Positions 24,931 to 33,072 of a stretch of 64,000 nucleotides of DNA are shown here, in pieces. Made by a program: the position numbers and the translations under genes. The notes below the pieces were generated by a model. It searched no databases and was not told the origin of the DNA. It worked only from the letters and a program-made list of their open reading frames with translations. Numbering within the stretch: position 1 is the first letter of the stretch; each line of letters begins with the position of its first letter. Origin of the DNA: Methylobacterium platani (lineage in GTDB: Bacteria; Pseudomonadota; Alphaproteobacteria; Rhizobiales; Beijerinckiaceae); the NCBI RefSeq assembly GCF_001653715.1, contig NZ_LWHQ01000005.1, forward strand, positions 16,935 to 80,934, written 5' to 3'.

Positions 24931-26709
24931 GTGACCAGCCTGCTGACCAACAACGCCGCGATGACCGCCCTGACGACGCTCAAGGGCATCAACCAGCAAC
25001 TCGACACCACCAGCAACCGGGTCTCGACCGGTCAGCGCGTCTCGGCCGCCTCCGACAACGCCGCCTACTGGTCGATCGCCACCACCGTGCGCACCGACAA
25101 CGCCTCGCTCTCGGCGGTCAAGGACTCGCTCGGCCTCGGCTCGTCCGCCGTCGACACCGCCTATAACGGCCTCAACTCGATCATCACCGACCTGCAGAAC
25201 ATCCGCGGCAAGCTGCAGAGCGCGATGACCCCGGGCGTCGACCGCGCCAAGGTCCAGACCGAGATCTCGGCCATCCAGTCCAAGATGAAGGCCACTGCCG
25301 ACTCGTCGAACTCGAGCGGCCAGAACTGGATTTCGGTCGACTCGACCGCGACCAACAGCGCCTTCCAGGCGACGCAGAAGGTCGTGGCCGGCTTCTCCCG
25401 CGGCTCGGACGGCAACATCACCTTCTCGATGGTCAACATCGACGTCAATTCCATCAAGCTGTACGACAAGAATGCCGGCAGCACGGTGACGAAGCCCGCG
25501 ACCGCGGCCCAGGTCGTCGGCTCGACCGCGCTCACCGGCACCGGCGCCTTCTCGCCGGGCGGCACCGCCGACTTCTCCACGGTCGACGGCGGCGGCAAGA
25601 CCAAGCAGGTCAACTTCGTGATCGACCTCGGCGCCGGCGCCAGCGCGGCGATCCAGCTCGACAAGGACACCCTGAAGTCGACGGCCAAGAACCTCGCGGC
25701 CGTCACCACCGACGAGCTGCTGGCCGCGATCAACAACCAGATCGCCGCCTCGGGCGCGACCAAGCTCGGCGGCAAGGTGACCGCCGGCCTCGACAGCGCC
25801 GGTCGCCTGAACTTCACCACCGTGGATACCGGCTCGACCGTCTCGCTGAAGGTCGGCAACGCCAACACGACCGACGCCACCAAGTTCGCCGCGACCGATA
25901 TCGGCTTCGGCACGACCTCGAACGCCCCGGTCCTGACCGCCGGCACGGCCTACGCCGCGCTCGACATCTCGACCGGCAGCAAGGTGATCACCGTCAACGA
26001 CGGCGCCGGCGTGAAGACCGTGACGCTGAACGCGGCGGCCTACTCGGCGGCCGGCTCGACGGTGAGCTCGGGCGCCGCCACGCTGAGCGGCGCGGACGCG
26101 GCGACCCTGATCAACTCCCAGCTCAAGGCCTCGGGCAGCACCGCGACCGCCAGCTTCGCGGGCGGCAAGCTCAGCTTCACCTCCACGGGTGCCGGCACCG
26201 GCGCGTCCGTGACGGTGGCGGGCACCGACGTGACCAGCTTCGGCTTCACCTCGGGCCAGACGATCACCGGCACCAACGCCGGCGCCGGCGCCGGCACGGC
26301 CTCCACCACCACCACCGCCAAGGGCATCCTCGATACCAATAACGGTACCTACAACGCCTCGTTCGGCGGCGGCGCCTACTCGGTGGCGACCTTCAACATC
26401 TCGACCCTGGTCGGCACGAACGGCGACACCGACGTCTCGAACATCCTCAACATGGTCGACAAGGCGATCGCCGCCATGACCGACGCCGGCACCAAGCTCG
26501 GCGCCAACAAGACGCAGATCGACGGGCAGAAGACCTTCGTCGATACGCTGATGAAGGCCAACGACCGCACCATCGGCATCCTGGTGGACGCGGATGTCGA
26601 GGAGGAGTCGACGAAGCTGAAGGCGCTGCAGACGCAGCAGCAGCTGGCGGTGCAGGCGCTGTCGATCGCCAACTCGGCGAGCCAGAACGTGCTCTCGCTG
26701 TTCCGGTAA
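24931..26709 (+). CDS. flagellin (copy 1)
   Basis: A 592-residue flagellin. The conserved N-terminal D0/D1 part is residues 1-135 (TSLLTNNAAMTALTTLKGIN, NRVSTGQRVSAASDNAAYWS) and the C-terminal part about 500-592 (DADVEEESTKLKALQTQQQL, ending NVLSLFR). Between them is a Thr/Ser/Ala/Gly-rich variable region. GTG at 24931 aligns exactly with the GTG start of copy 2. Products polymerise into the filament outside the cell. Most of the sequence is identical to the next gene; differences cluster near residues 135-200 and in short patches. Confidence 0.97.
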   Translation: MTSLLTNNAAMTALTTLKGINQQLDTTSNRVSTGQRVSAASDNAAYWSIATTVRTDNASLSAVKDSLGLGSSAVDTAYNGLNSIITDLQNIRGKLQSAMTPGVDRAKVQTEISAIQSKMKATADSSNSSGQNWISVDSTATNSAFQATQKVVAGFSRGSDGNITFSMVNIDVNSIKLYDKNAGSTVTKPATAAQVVGSTALTGTGAFSPGGTADFSTVDGGGKTKQVNFVIDLGAGASAAIQLDKDTLKSTAKNLAAVTTDELLAAINNQIAASGATKLGGKVTAGLDSAGRLNFTTVDTGSTVSLKVGNANTTDATKFAATDIGFGTTSNAPVLTAGTAYAALDISTGSKVITVNDGAGVKTVTLNAAAYSAAGSTVSSGAATLSGADAATLINSQLKASGSTATASFAGGKLSFTSTGAGTGASVTVAGTDVTSFGFTSGQTITGTNAGAGAGTASTTTTAKGILDTNNGTYNASFGGGAYSVATFNISTLVGTNGDTDVSNILNMVDKAIAAMTDAGTKLGANKTQIDGQKTFVDTLMKANDRTIGILVDADVEEESTKLKALQTQQQLAVQALSIANSASQNVLSLFR

Positions 26710-26718
26710 GCCGGGGGA

Positions 26719-26814
26719 GGGCGGTCCGCGGGGACCGCCCGGTCCCGGACGGCTGGTCCTTTGGACGAACGAGGAAGGGCCGCGCTCGGGTCGAGCGCGG
26801 CCCTTCCTCGTTCG
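26719..26814 (+). terminator. double hairpin terminator of flagellin 1
   Basis: First hairpin GGGCGGTCC/GGACCGCCC at 26719-26740, 7 bases after the stop. Second hairpin with perfect 23-base arms (26766-26788 and 26792-26814) around a 3-base loop. No long T-run follows. A shorter version occurs after flagellin 2. Confidence 0.85.
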
Positions 26815-27268
26815 GGCGCGGGCAACAGAGCGGCAGCGGCCGGTGTCGATCAGTGAAATCATGGTTAATGTATTCCCACCGATTTCCCCTGGCGATCACA
26901 GGATCGGCTTGCCGCCCGTGCGGACGATCGGCGCGTCGTTCCTGGTCGATGATCGTCGCGATCGGGACAGCGGCGCTCCGGTTTGGTTAATCGGTTTGTA
27001 AGGCTGTGCCGGCATTCTCGCGATATCGAGAGGCGCCTCCGGCAACCATGCGGAAGCCCTTGCGAGAATAGGCCAGTGGGTGGGTCTCCGGCGAGACCCA
27101 CGGACATGATGTCGGTCCGCTGATCCGGTGCGAGTCCGGAGGTTTGATTGCGCGGTGGACGGATCCTCGCAGGTCCGTCCCGGTCCCCAAGGGGCCGACA
27201 GGCCGCACCGGTGCGAGCCCGGTAATCCGAGCCCTCCTCCCGTTCCTCCGTTTCCGGAAGACTGACCC
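26815..27268 (+). promoter_or_regulatory. upstream region and structured leader of flagellin 2
   Basis: No gene is supported. Near 26984-27004 the sequence GGTTAATCGGTTTGTAAGGC parallels the element before flagellin 1. A perfect 9-bp hairpin GTGGGTCTC/GAGACCCAC lies at 27080-27101. It is followed by GACATGATGTC (27103-27113), CCGCTGATCCGGTGCGAGTCCGG (27117-27139) and CCGCACCGGTGCGAGCCCGGT (27203-27222). The last folds as ACCGG/CCGGT around TGCGAGC. GGAAG precedes the GTG at 27269. Confidence 0.6.
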
Positions 27269-29044
27269 GTGACCAGCCTGCTGACCAACAACGCCGCGAT
27301 GACGGCGCTGACCACCCTGAAGTCGATCAACTCCCAGCTCGACATGACGAGCAACCGGGTCTCGACCGGCCAGCGCGTCTCGGCCGCGTCCGACAACGCC
27401 GCCTACTGGTCGATCGCCACCACCGTGCGCACCGACAACGCCTCGCTCTCGGCGGTCAAGGACTCGCTCGGCCTCGGCTCCTCGTCGGTCGACACCGCCT
27501 ATAACGGCCTCAACTCGATCATCGCCGACCTGCAGAACATCCGCGGCAAGCTGCAGAGCGCGATGACCCCGGGCGTCGACCGCGCCAAGGTCCAGACCGA
27601 GATCTCGGCCATCCAGTCCAAGATGAAGGCCACCGCCGACTCGTCGAACGCCAGCGGCCAGAACTGGCTCTCGGTCGATTCGAGCCCGAGCAACAGCTCC
27701 TACCAGGCGACGCAGAAGGTCGTGGCCGGCTTCTCCCGCGGCTCGGACGGCAACATCACCTTCTCGATGGTCAACGTCGACGTCGCGTCGATCAAGCTCT
27801 ACGACCGGAATGCCGGCACGACGGTGACGAAGCCCGCGACCGCGGCCCAGGTGGTTGGCTCGACCGCGCTCACCGGCACCGCGGCGTTCTCGAGCGGCAC
27901 CGCCGACTTCTCCACGGTCGACGGCGGCGGCAAGACCAAGCAGATCAACTTCGTGATCGACCTCGGCGCCGGCGCCAGCGCGGCGATCCAGCTCGACAAG
28001 GACACCCTGAGGTCGACGGCCAAGAACCTCGCGGCCGTCACCACCGACGAGCTGCTGGCCGCGATCAACAACCAGATCGCCGCCTCGGGCGCGACCAAGC
28101 TCGGCGGCAAGGTGACCGCCGGCCTCGACAGCGCCGGTCGCCTGACCTTCGCCACCGTGGATACCGGCTCGACCGTCTCGCTGAAGGTCGGCAACGCCAA
28201 CACGACCGACGCCACCAAGTTCGCCGCGGCCGATATCGGCTTCGGCACGACCTCGAACGCCCCGGTCCTGACCGCCGGCACGGCCTACGCCGCGCTCGAC
28301 ATCTCGACCGGCAGCAAGGTGATCACCGTCAACGACGGCGCCGGCGTGAAGACCGTGACGCTGAACGCGGCGGCCTACTCGGCGGCCGGCTCGACGGTGA
28401 GCTCGGGCGCCGCCACGCTGAGCGGCGCGGATGCGGCGACCCTGATCAACTCCCAGCTCAAGGCCTCGGGCAGCACCGCGTTCGCCACCTTCGCGGGCGG
28501 CAAGCTCAGCTTCACCTCCACGGGTGCCGGCACCGGCGCGTCCGTGACGGTGGCGGGCACCGACGTGACCAGCTTCGGCTTCACCTCGGGCCAGACGATC
28601 ACCGGCACCAACACCGCCGCCGGCGCCGGCACGGCCTCCACCACCACCACCGGGAAGGGCATCCTCGACACGACCTCCGGCACCTACAACGCCTCGTTCG
28701 GCGGCGGCGCCTACTCGGTGGCGACCTTCAACATCTCGACCCTGGTCGGCACGAACGGCGACACCGACGTCTCGAACATCCTCAACATGGTCGACAAGGC
28801 GATCGCCGCCATGACCGACGCCGGCACCAAGCTCGGCGCCAACAAGACGCAGATCGACGGGCAGAAGACCTTCGTCGACACGCTGATGAAGGCCAACGAC
28901 CGCACCATCGGCATCCTGGTGGACGCGGATGTCGAGGAGGAGTCGACGAAGCTGAAGGCGCTGCAGACGCAGCAGCAGCTGGCGGTGCAGGCGCTGTCGA
29001 TCGCCAACTCGGCGAGCCAGAACGTGCTCTCGCTGTTCCGGTAA
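27269..29044 (+). CDS. flagellin (copy 2)
   Basis: A 591-residue flagellin almost identical to copy 1 through both conserved ends and most of the central domain. It differs at scattered positions such as GLSSVDS-type residues near 110 and a patch near residues 140-205. GTG start has GGAAG upstream, as in copy 1. The tandem arrangement with matching leader and terminator points to duplication of the whole transcription unit with later gene conversion. Confidence 0.97.
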   Translation: MTSLLTNNAAMTALTTLKSINSQLDMTSNRVSTGQRVSAASDNAAYWSIATTVRTDNASLSAVKDSLGLGSSSVDTAYNGLNSIIADLQNIRGKLQSAMTPGVDRAKVQTEISAIQSKMKATADSSNASGQNWLSVDSSPSNSSYQATQKVVAGFSRGSDGNITFSMVNVDVASIKLYDRNAGTTVTKPATAAQVVGSTALTGTAAFSSGTADFSTVDGGGKTKQINFVIDLGAGASAAIQLDKDTLRSTAKNLAAVTTDELLAAINNQIAASGATKLGGKVTAGLDSAGRLTFATVDTGSTVSLKVGNANTTDATKFAAADIGFGTTSNAPVLTAGTAYAALDISTGSKVITVNDGAGVKTVTLNAAAYSAAGSTVSSGAATLSGADAATLINSQLKASGSTAFATFAGGKLSFTSTGAGTGASVTVAGTDVTSFGFTSGQTITGTNTAAGAGTASTTTTGKGILDTTSGTYNASFGGGAYSVATFNISTLVGTNGDTDVSNILNMVDKAIAAMTDAGTKLGANKTQIDGQKTFVDTLMKANDRTIGILVDADVEEESTKLKALQTQQQLAVQALSIANSASQNVLSLFR

Positions 29045-29053
29045 GCCGGGGGA

Positions 29054-29140
29054 GGGCGGTCCGCGGACCGCCCGGTCTTCTGGACGGCTGGTCCTTTGGA
29101 CGAACGAGGAAGGGCCGCGCTCGGATCGAGCGCGGCCCTT
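29054..29140 (+). terminator. double hairpin terminator of flagellin 2
   Basis: Hairpin GGGCGGTCC/GGACCGCCC (29054-29073) and hairpin AAGGGCCGCGCTCG/CGAGCGCGGCCCTT (29110-29140) followed by CTTTCG. It corresponds to the terminator of flagellin 1 with a shorter outer stem. It may also serve the converging ftcR-type gene. Confidence 0.82.
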
Positions 29141-29169
29141 CTTTCGCATCGCGGGACCCGACTGGGGCT

Positions 29170-29856
29170 TCAGCCGACGAAGGTGTAGCCGGCCAGGCGC
29201 TTGGCCTCGATCGGGTCGTAGCCCAGGCGCATCCGCAGCTTCTTGCGCAGCTTGCTGATGTGGCCCTCGACCACGCTCTCGTCGACCGCGGTGTCGAGGT
29301 CGCCGTAGACCGCCTTGAAGATCTGGCCCTTGGTCACCGGCCGGCCGCGGTTGCGGGCGAGGTAGTCCAGGATGTCGCGCTCGCGCCGGGGCAGGAGCAG
29401 GCTCTGGCCGTCGATCTCGGGGTCGCGCCCGTCGGTGTGGACGGTCAGGCGGCCGCTGCGGTCCGGGGTGCTCGCGGGCTTCGTCGCCTCGCTGCGGTTG
29501 GTCCGGCGGCGGATCGCGCCGGCCCGGGCGATGATCTCGCGGACGTGGACCGGCTTGCGCACCACGTCGTCGATGCCGGCGGTGAACAGCGCGAGGGTCT
29601 GCTCCAGCGAGCGGGTCTCGTTGAGCGCGATGATCGGCGCCCGCGACAGGCCGCGCAGCAGCTCGGTGAAGGCGGTGCGGTCGGCGCAGTCGCCGATGAC
29701 GAAGCCTTGCACTGCCTCGAGGTCCTGGACCGGCGTGGCGTCGATCCAGGTCCGGACGTCCCGCACGTCCAGCCCGCGGGCCGCCACGCCTTCCGAGCCG
29801 AAGCCTTCCACGTACTGCGCGGCCACGCTCTGCCGCTCGTCGACGACGATATACAC
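29170..29856 (-). CDS. ftcR: FtcR-type flagellar transcriptional regulator (copy 2)
   Basis: A 228-residue paralogue of the regulator at 18023, with receiver-like domain (MYIVVDERQSV, RAPIIALNETRSLEQTL, GIDDVVRKPVHVREI) and winged-helix domain (LPRRERDILDYLARNRGRPV, VVEGHISKLRKKL). It resembles Brucella FtcR even more closely at the N-terminus (VVDER). It converges on the flagellin genes, and the flagellins thus lie between two such regulators. One may act on flagellin, the other on basal-body genes; that division is inference. Confidence 0.88.
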   Translation of the reverse strand: MYIVVDERQSVAAQYVEGFGSEGVAARGLDVRDVRTWIDATPVQDLEAVQGFVIGDCADRTAFTELLRGLSRAPIIALNETRSLEQTLALFTAGIDDVVRKPVHVREIIARAGAIRRRTNRSEATKPASTPDRSGRLTVHTDGRDPEIDGQSLLLPRRERDILDYLARNRGRPVTKGQIFKAVYGDLDTAVDESVVEGHISKLRKKLRMRLGYDPIEAKRLAGYTFVG

Positions 29857-30321
29857 GCCAGCCCCCAGGATTTGTCGACGAGTTATCGTGTTCCGTTGCC
29901 AATCAAGGCAGCGGTTCTGTTTATTCTCGTCATGTCGGAGTGGTGCCGAGGCGTCGCGGTGGACTTGCGACGTCTTTCGGCCCGCGCGTCGAGGCGCGAT
30001 GTGGTGAACGATTTGTTAAGGGGAGTTTCGCGCCGAAATGGTTAATTTTCTATTAACAGCCAAGGTAGGGCGTTCATTTGCGGACACAGCCTGTTGCGCG
30101 GCCGCAACGCGCTTCAGGGAGAATGCTGTAAGATCAATGAGTTGGCGCGGGGTCGCGAGCCGCGACCGGCTGTTGCGGACGGGCGACAGCCCGGGCAGCG
30201 CTCGATCGGATCGGACGAATACACGTTCAGATTGTTTAACAAGCGCAATTCAATTTGCGGATTAACCCGCACCCGAAAGCCGCCGCGGCCCCGCTCCCGG
30301 GTGCCGCGACACGCCCGAGGC
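29857..30321. other. AT-richer intergenic region upstream of ftcR copy 2
   Basis: 465 bases with no supported gene. It is distinctly less GC-rich than the surroundings. It contains the palindrome GTTAAT-TTTCT-ATTAAC (30041-30057), GAACGATTTGTTAAGGG near 30006-30022, and ATTGTTTAAC and GGATTAACCCG near 30230-30270. These TTAA-containing boxes resemble the element upstream of both flagellins and may be promoter or regulator sites. Confidence 0.45.
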
Positions 30322-31029
30322 TCAGCCGTCGAGCTCGGGGTAGCGCCGGAACACCCCGTCCTCGCTGAACGGAACACGCCGGTCGCTCGCCAGGTAGGCG
30401 CCGATGCGCGGCCGGGCCGCCACGAGGCGGTGGAGGGCGACGAGCTTCGGGGTGTCGGCGAGCGCCCGCTCGGTCGCCCGCGGGAAGGCGTAGGCCAGGC
30501 CCTCGACGAGCTGGAACAGCGACAGGTCGGCGTAGCTCAGGCGGTCGCCGACGAGGTGGCGCGGGCCGGCCGGGTTCGTCGCCAGCACCCGCTCGAGCCA
30601 GCCGAGGAACTTGGGGATCCGGTTCCGGCGGAAATCCTCGGCCCGCCGCGCGGCCTCGGGCTTCTGGTCCTCGTAGTAGAGCGCGGAGGCGATCGGGTGG
30701 TGGGTGTCGTGCGCCTCCGCCACCGCGTCGGCGATGGTGAGCTGGATCTGGTGGGTCCAGATCCGGTCGGCCTCGCTCTCGGCCACGAGGCCGAGGCGCG
30801 GCCCGAGATGGAGCAGGATCGCGGCGGTCTGGCCGATCACCAGGTCGCCGTCGCGCAGGTAGGGCGGGGCGAAGGGCGGGCGGGGCGGCGCGTCGAGCCC
30901 GGCCACCAGGCCGTCGATGCCGTCCTGGCGGGCGACGTCGACGTAATCCGCGCCGGCCTCCTCAAGGGCGAGGCGGACGAACTCGCCCCGGCCCTGGATC
31001 GCCGGCCAGTAATGAAGCTCGTAGGTCAT
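30322..31029 (-). CDS. glutathione S-transferase family protein
   Basis: A 235-residue GST. The N-terminal thioredoxin-like domain starts MTYELHYWPAIQGRGEFVRLALEEAG, with Tyr7 in the position of the catalytic tyrosine of alpha/mu/pi/sigma classes and the glutathione-binding GQTAAILLHLG motif near residue 65. The helical domain carries the N-capping motif RLSYADLSLFQLVE. It conjugates or reduces with glutathione in the cytoplasm; the substrate is unknown. Start ATG at 31029 has GAGGGTGAG upstream. Confidence 0.92.
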   Translation of the reverse strand: MTYELHYWPAIQGRGEFVRLALEEAGADYVDVARQDGIDGLVAGLDAPPRPPFAPPYLRDGDLVIGQTAAILLHLGPRLGLVAESEADRIWTHQIQLTIADAVAEAHDTHHPIASALYYEDQKPEAARRAEDFRRNRIPKFLGWLERVLATNPAGPRHLVGDRLSYADLSLFQLVEGLAYAFPRATERALADTPKLVALHRLVAARPRIGAYLASDRRVPFSEDGVFRRYPELDG

Positions 31030-31073
31030 CGTCTCACCCTCTCGGCCTCACCCCTCTCGCGGCGGTCGCGGGC

Positions 31074-31823
31074 TCACCAGCCGCGCATCTCGTCGTGGTT
31101 CGGCCGCCGGCCCTGCGGGGTCAGCCCGTCGATCACGCCCGGCAGCACCTGGGCGAGCTGCGCCAGGAGGTCGTCGCGGCCCAGGCCGGTCTGGCGGCTC
31201 AGGGTGTCGACCGTGTCGGGCCCGAGCGCCTGGGCGAGCTGCTGGGGCTGGATCGGCCGGTTGTGGCCCGGCCCGATCCAGGATTCGATCATCTCGCCGA
31301 GGCCGCCCTGGCGGAAGCGGTCGATGAGGTGGTCGAGGCCGCCGCCGCCCGCGTCGTCGGGCTGCTCCCGGTCGAGTCGGGAATAGGGGCCGGCGCCGTT
31401 GTCGACGGAACTCCGGCCGGAGGGGTCCTGGTCGAACGGGTTCCGGACGCCGCCGGCCGACGGGGAGGGGGACGCGGTGCCGCCGCCGGGGCCGTCGAGC
31501 ATGCCGGCGAGGTCGGAATAGGGATTGTTCGGGTCCTCGCCGCGCCGGGAGCGGGGCGCCTCGTCGCGCGGGTCGGGCGCGCCGTAGCCGTGCGGATCGG
31601 GCGCGTAGCCGTCCTCCGGCCCGGCCTGCGGCACCGGGCGGCGGCCGCCGCCGAAGATGTCGCCGAAGCCGCCGTTCATCGCCTTGGCGGCGAGCAGCAT
31701 CAGCAGCGCCTTGACGAGGGGCGACATCGCCCCGCCGCCGCTATCCGGATGGCCGCCCTGCCGGCTCCCGCCCCCCAGCACGTTGCCGAGCACCGAACCG
31801 ATGACCTGGTCGAGCAGTCCCAT
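31074..31823 (-). CDS. YidB-family (DUF937) protein
   Basis: A 249-residue protein: MGLLDQVIGSVLGNVLGGG at the N-terminus and a C-terminal domain (LDHLIDRFRQGGLGEMIESW, RPIQPQQLAQALGPDTVDTL, LLAQLAQVLPGVIDGLTPQG) that is the full YidB/DUF937 signature. Between them is a Gly/Pro/Asp-rich linker. ATG at 31823 has GGGAG 7 bases upstream; the longer open frame upstream is not needed. The function of YidB is not known. Confidence 0.87.
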   Translation of the reverse strand: MGLLDQVIGSVLGNVLGGGSRQGGHPDSGGGAMSPLVKALLMLLAAKAMNGGFGDIFGGGRRPVPQAGPEDGYAPDPHGYGAPDPRDEAPRSRRGEDPNNPYSDLAGMLDGPGGGTASPSPSAGGVRNPFDQDPSGRSSVDNGAGPYSRLDREQPDDAGGGGLDHLIDRFRQGGLGEMIESWIGPGHNRPIQPQQLAQALGPDTVDTLSRQTGLGRDDLLAQLAQVLPGVIDGLTPQGRRPNHDEMRGW

Positions 31824-31902
31824 GGGCGTCTCCCGTCGCACGTGCCGCGCGGGAGGTTCGCCGCGCGCCAGGGTTAAACCGCAACGCCCCGCCGCGGTTG
31901 CC

Positions 31903-32214
31903 TCAGCGCCGGTCGCCGGCCCCGTCGCCGCCGCCGGTGGCGCGGCGGTCCTTGGCGTCGAGCTGCTCGAGGGGGTTGGTGCGCGCCCGCGCATTGCCGC
32001 TCAGGCCGGTATCGCCGGGCATCACCTTGGTGTCGGGCCGGATCGCCTGCGGCGGCGCCACCTCGGACGATCCGCCCCGCGCCGTGTCCGGAACATCGGC
32101 CTGGGTCGGCTGGTCGCGGCGATCCGAGATCGCGAGGGCCGGGGTGGCGATCGCCAGGATCGCGAGCAGGGCCGTCAGGCCGGGGCGGACGAGCGGGGAG
32201 ACGAGCGGGGACAT
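31903..32214 (-). CDS. small exported protein, unknown function
   Basis: About 103 residues with a signal peptide (membrane-like segment near residues 8-27, ending TPALA-IS) and a hydrophilic mature part rich in Arg, Asp and Gly. ATG at 32214 places the signal peptide at the N-terminus. No family recognised. Confidence 0.6.
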   Translation of the reverse strand: MSPLVSPLVRPGLTALLAILAIATPALAISDRRDQPTQADVPDTARGGSSEVAPPQAIRPDTKVMPGDTGLSGNARARTNPLEQLDAKDRRATGGGDGAGDRR

Positions 32215-32317
32215 GGCAGGCTCCGGGACGGTTCGCGATCGGGCGGGCACCAGGGCAAAGCGCCCGGAAGCTCTGCGGTTCCGGGCGGAGCCGCCAAAAC
32301 GGTCCGGCGCGAACGGA

Positions 32318-32342
32318 AAGGACCGCCCCGGGGGCGGTCCTT
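32318..32342 (-). terminator. terminator-like hairpin
   Basis: AAGGACCGCCCC and GGGGCGGTCCTT around a tight centre. It lies 9 bases beyond the stop of the minus-strand 36-residue gene and about 100 bases upstream of the next gene's start. Confidence 0.75.
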
Positions 32343-32350
32343 CTTGGCGG

Positions 32351-32461
32351 TCACATGCTCATCAGGGCGTTGGCGGTGCCGACGATCGTCATCGCGAGGC
32401 CGCCGGCCAGGACGCCGATCATGCCGTAGGAGACGGCGCGCAGAAGCTTCATGTCGCTCAT
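32351..32461 (-). CDS. 36-residue single-span membrane protein
   Basis: Too short for most gene callers: ATG at 32461 with GGAG 9 bases upstream, encoding MSDMKLLRAVSYGMIGVLAG and further residues to a TGA at 32351. It is one hydrophobic helix with a positively charged N-terminal side. A clear ribosome-binding site, proper hydrophobic helix and an immediately following terminator make it likely real. Function unknown. Confidence 0.62.
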   Translation of the reverse strand: MSDMKLLRAVSYGMIGVLAGGLAMTIVGTANALMSM

Positions 32462-32501
32462 GGAAAAATCTCCGTTCGAAGGGCCGGGTCGGTCGCGTGG
32501 A

Positions 32502-32765
32502 TCAGCAGCGGTGCCCGCCGGCGGTCTGGCCGTACTGCTTGACCGGGAAGTTCTGCTGGTTGGCGTTGCCCTCGGAGGCCGAGCTCATCGGGCAGGCGCC
32601 GTAGAACGGCACGCTGGTATTGGCCGAACCGATCGAACCCGTGATCTCGACGTCGCGGGGGGCGAACGGGGTAGCGGGAGAGTTGGCGCTGAATGCCATG
32701 GCGGACGAGATCGGAGCGGCGCCAAGGACAAACGCGGTGACGACGGCGGCGATGCGGGTCTTCAT
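32502..32765 (-). CDS. small secreted protein with the ITGSIG motif
   Basis: 87 residues: signal peptide MKTRIAAVVTAFVLGAAPIS ending near AMAF, then a short mature domain with VEITGSIGSANTSVPFYG and two cysteines (YGACPM and HRC end). Small secreted proteins with a (E/T)TGSI motif are frequent in Rhizobiales. ATG at 32765 places the signal sequence correctly. Role unknown. Confidence 0.68.
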   Translation of the reverse strand: MKTRIAAVVTAFVLGAAPISSAMAFSANSPATPFAPRDVEITGSIGSANTSVPFYGACPMSSASEGNANQQNFPVKQYGQTAGGHRC

Positions 32766-33072
32766 GTGGTATTCAGGCTCCTTGACGTTGTGCGGACCGG
32801 TCGTCGTGGCCCGCCTCTGCTGCGATGATTGGAATATAGGGATGCGCCGAGCCCCGTGATGTGTCCCCGCGCACGCGGCGGCGCGGAACAAGAACCGCTC
32901 GCCCGGCGTGCGCCGGCCTGCCGTTTCGCTGCGCGAGGTGCGCGCCCCGCGCCCATGCCGCGGCGGGCGTCACATCCCGCTACCACCCGGGCCGGCTCCC
33001 TGGAGCTAGTCTAAGGGCGAGAGGGCGGCCGCACGGCGCGGCGCCCGCACCGCAACGAGGTTCCCGCTGCCG

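Noticed and set aside
26987..29902. Long minus-strand open frame opposite flagellin 2 (971 codons), with a similar one opposite flagellin 1
   Set aside because: Shadows of the flagellins; His/Arg/Gly-rich and lacking any protein-family motif. Their mutual similarity only reflects the duplicated flagellins.
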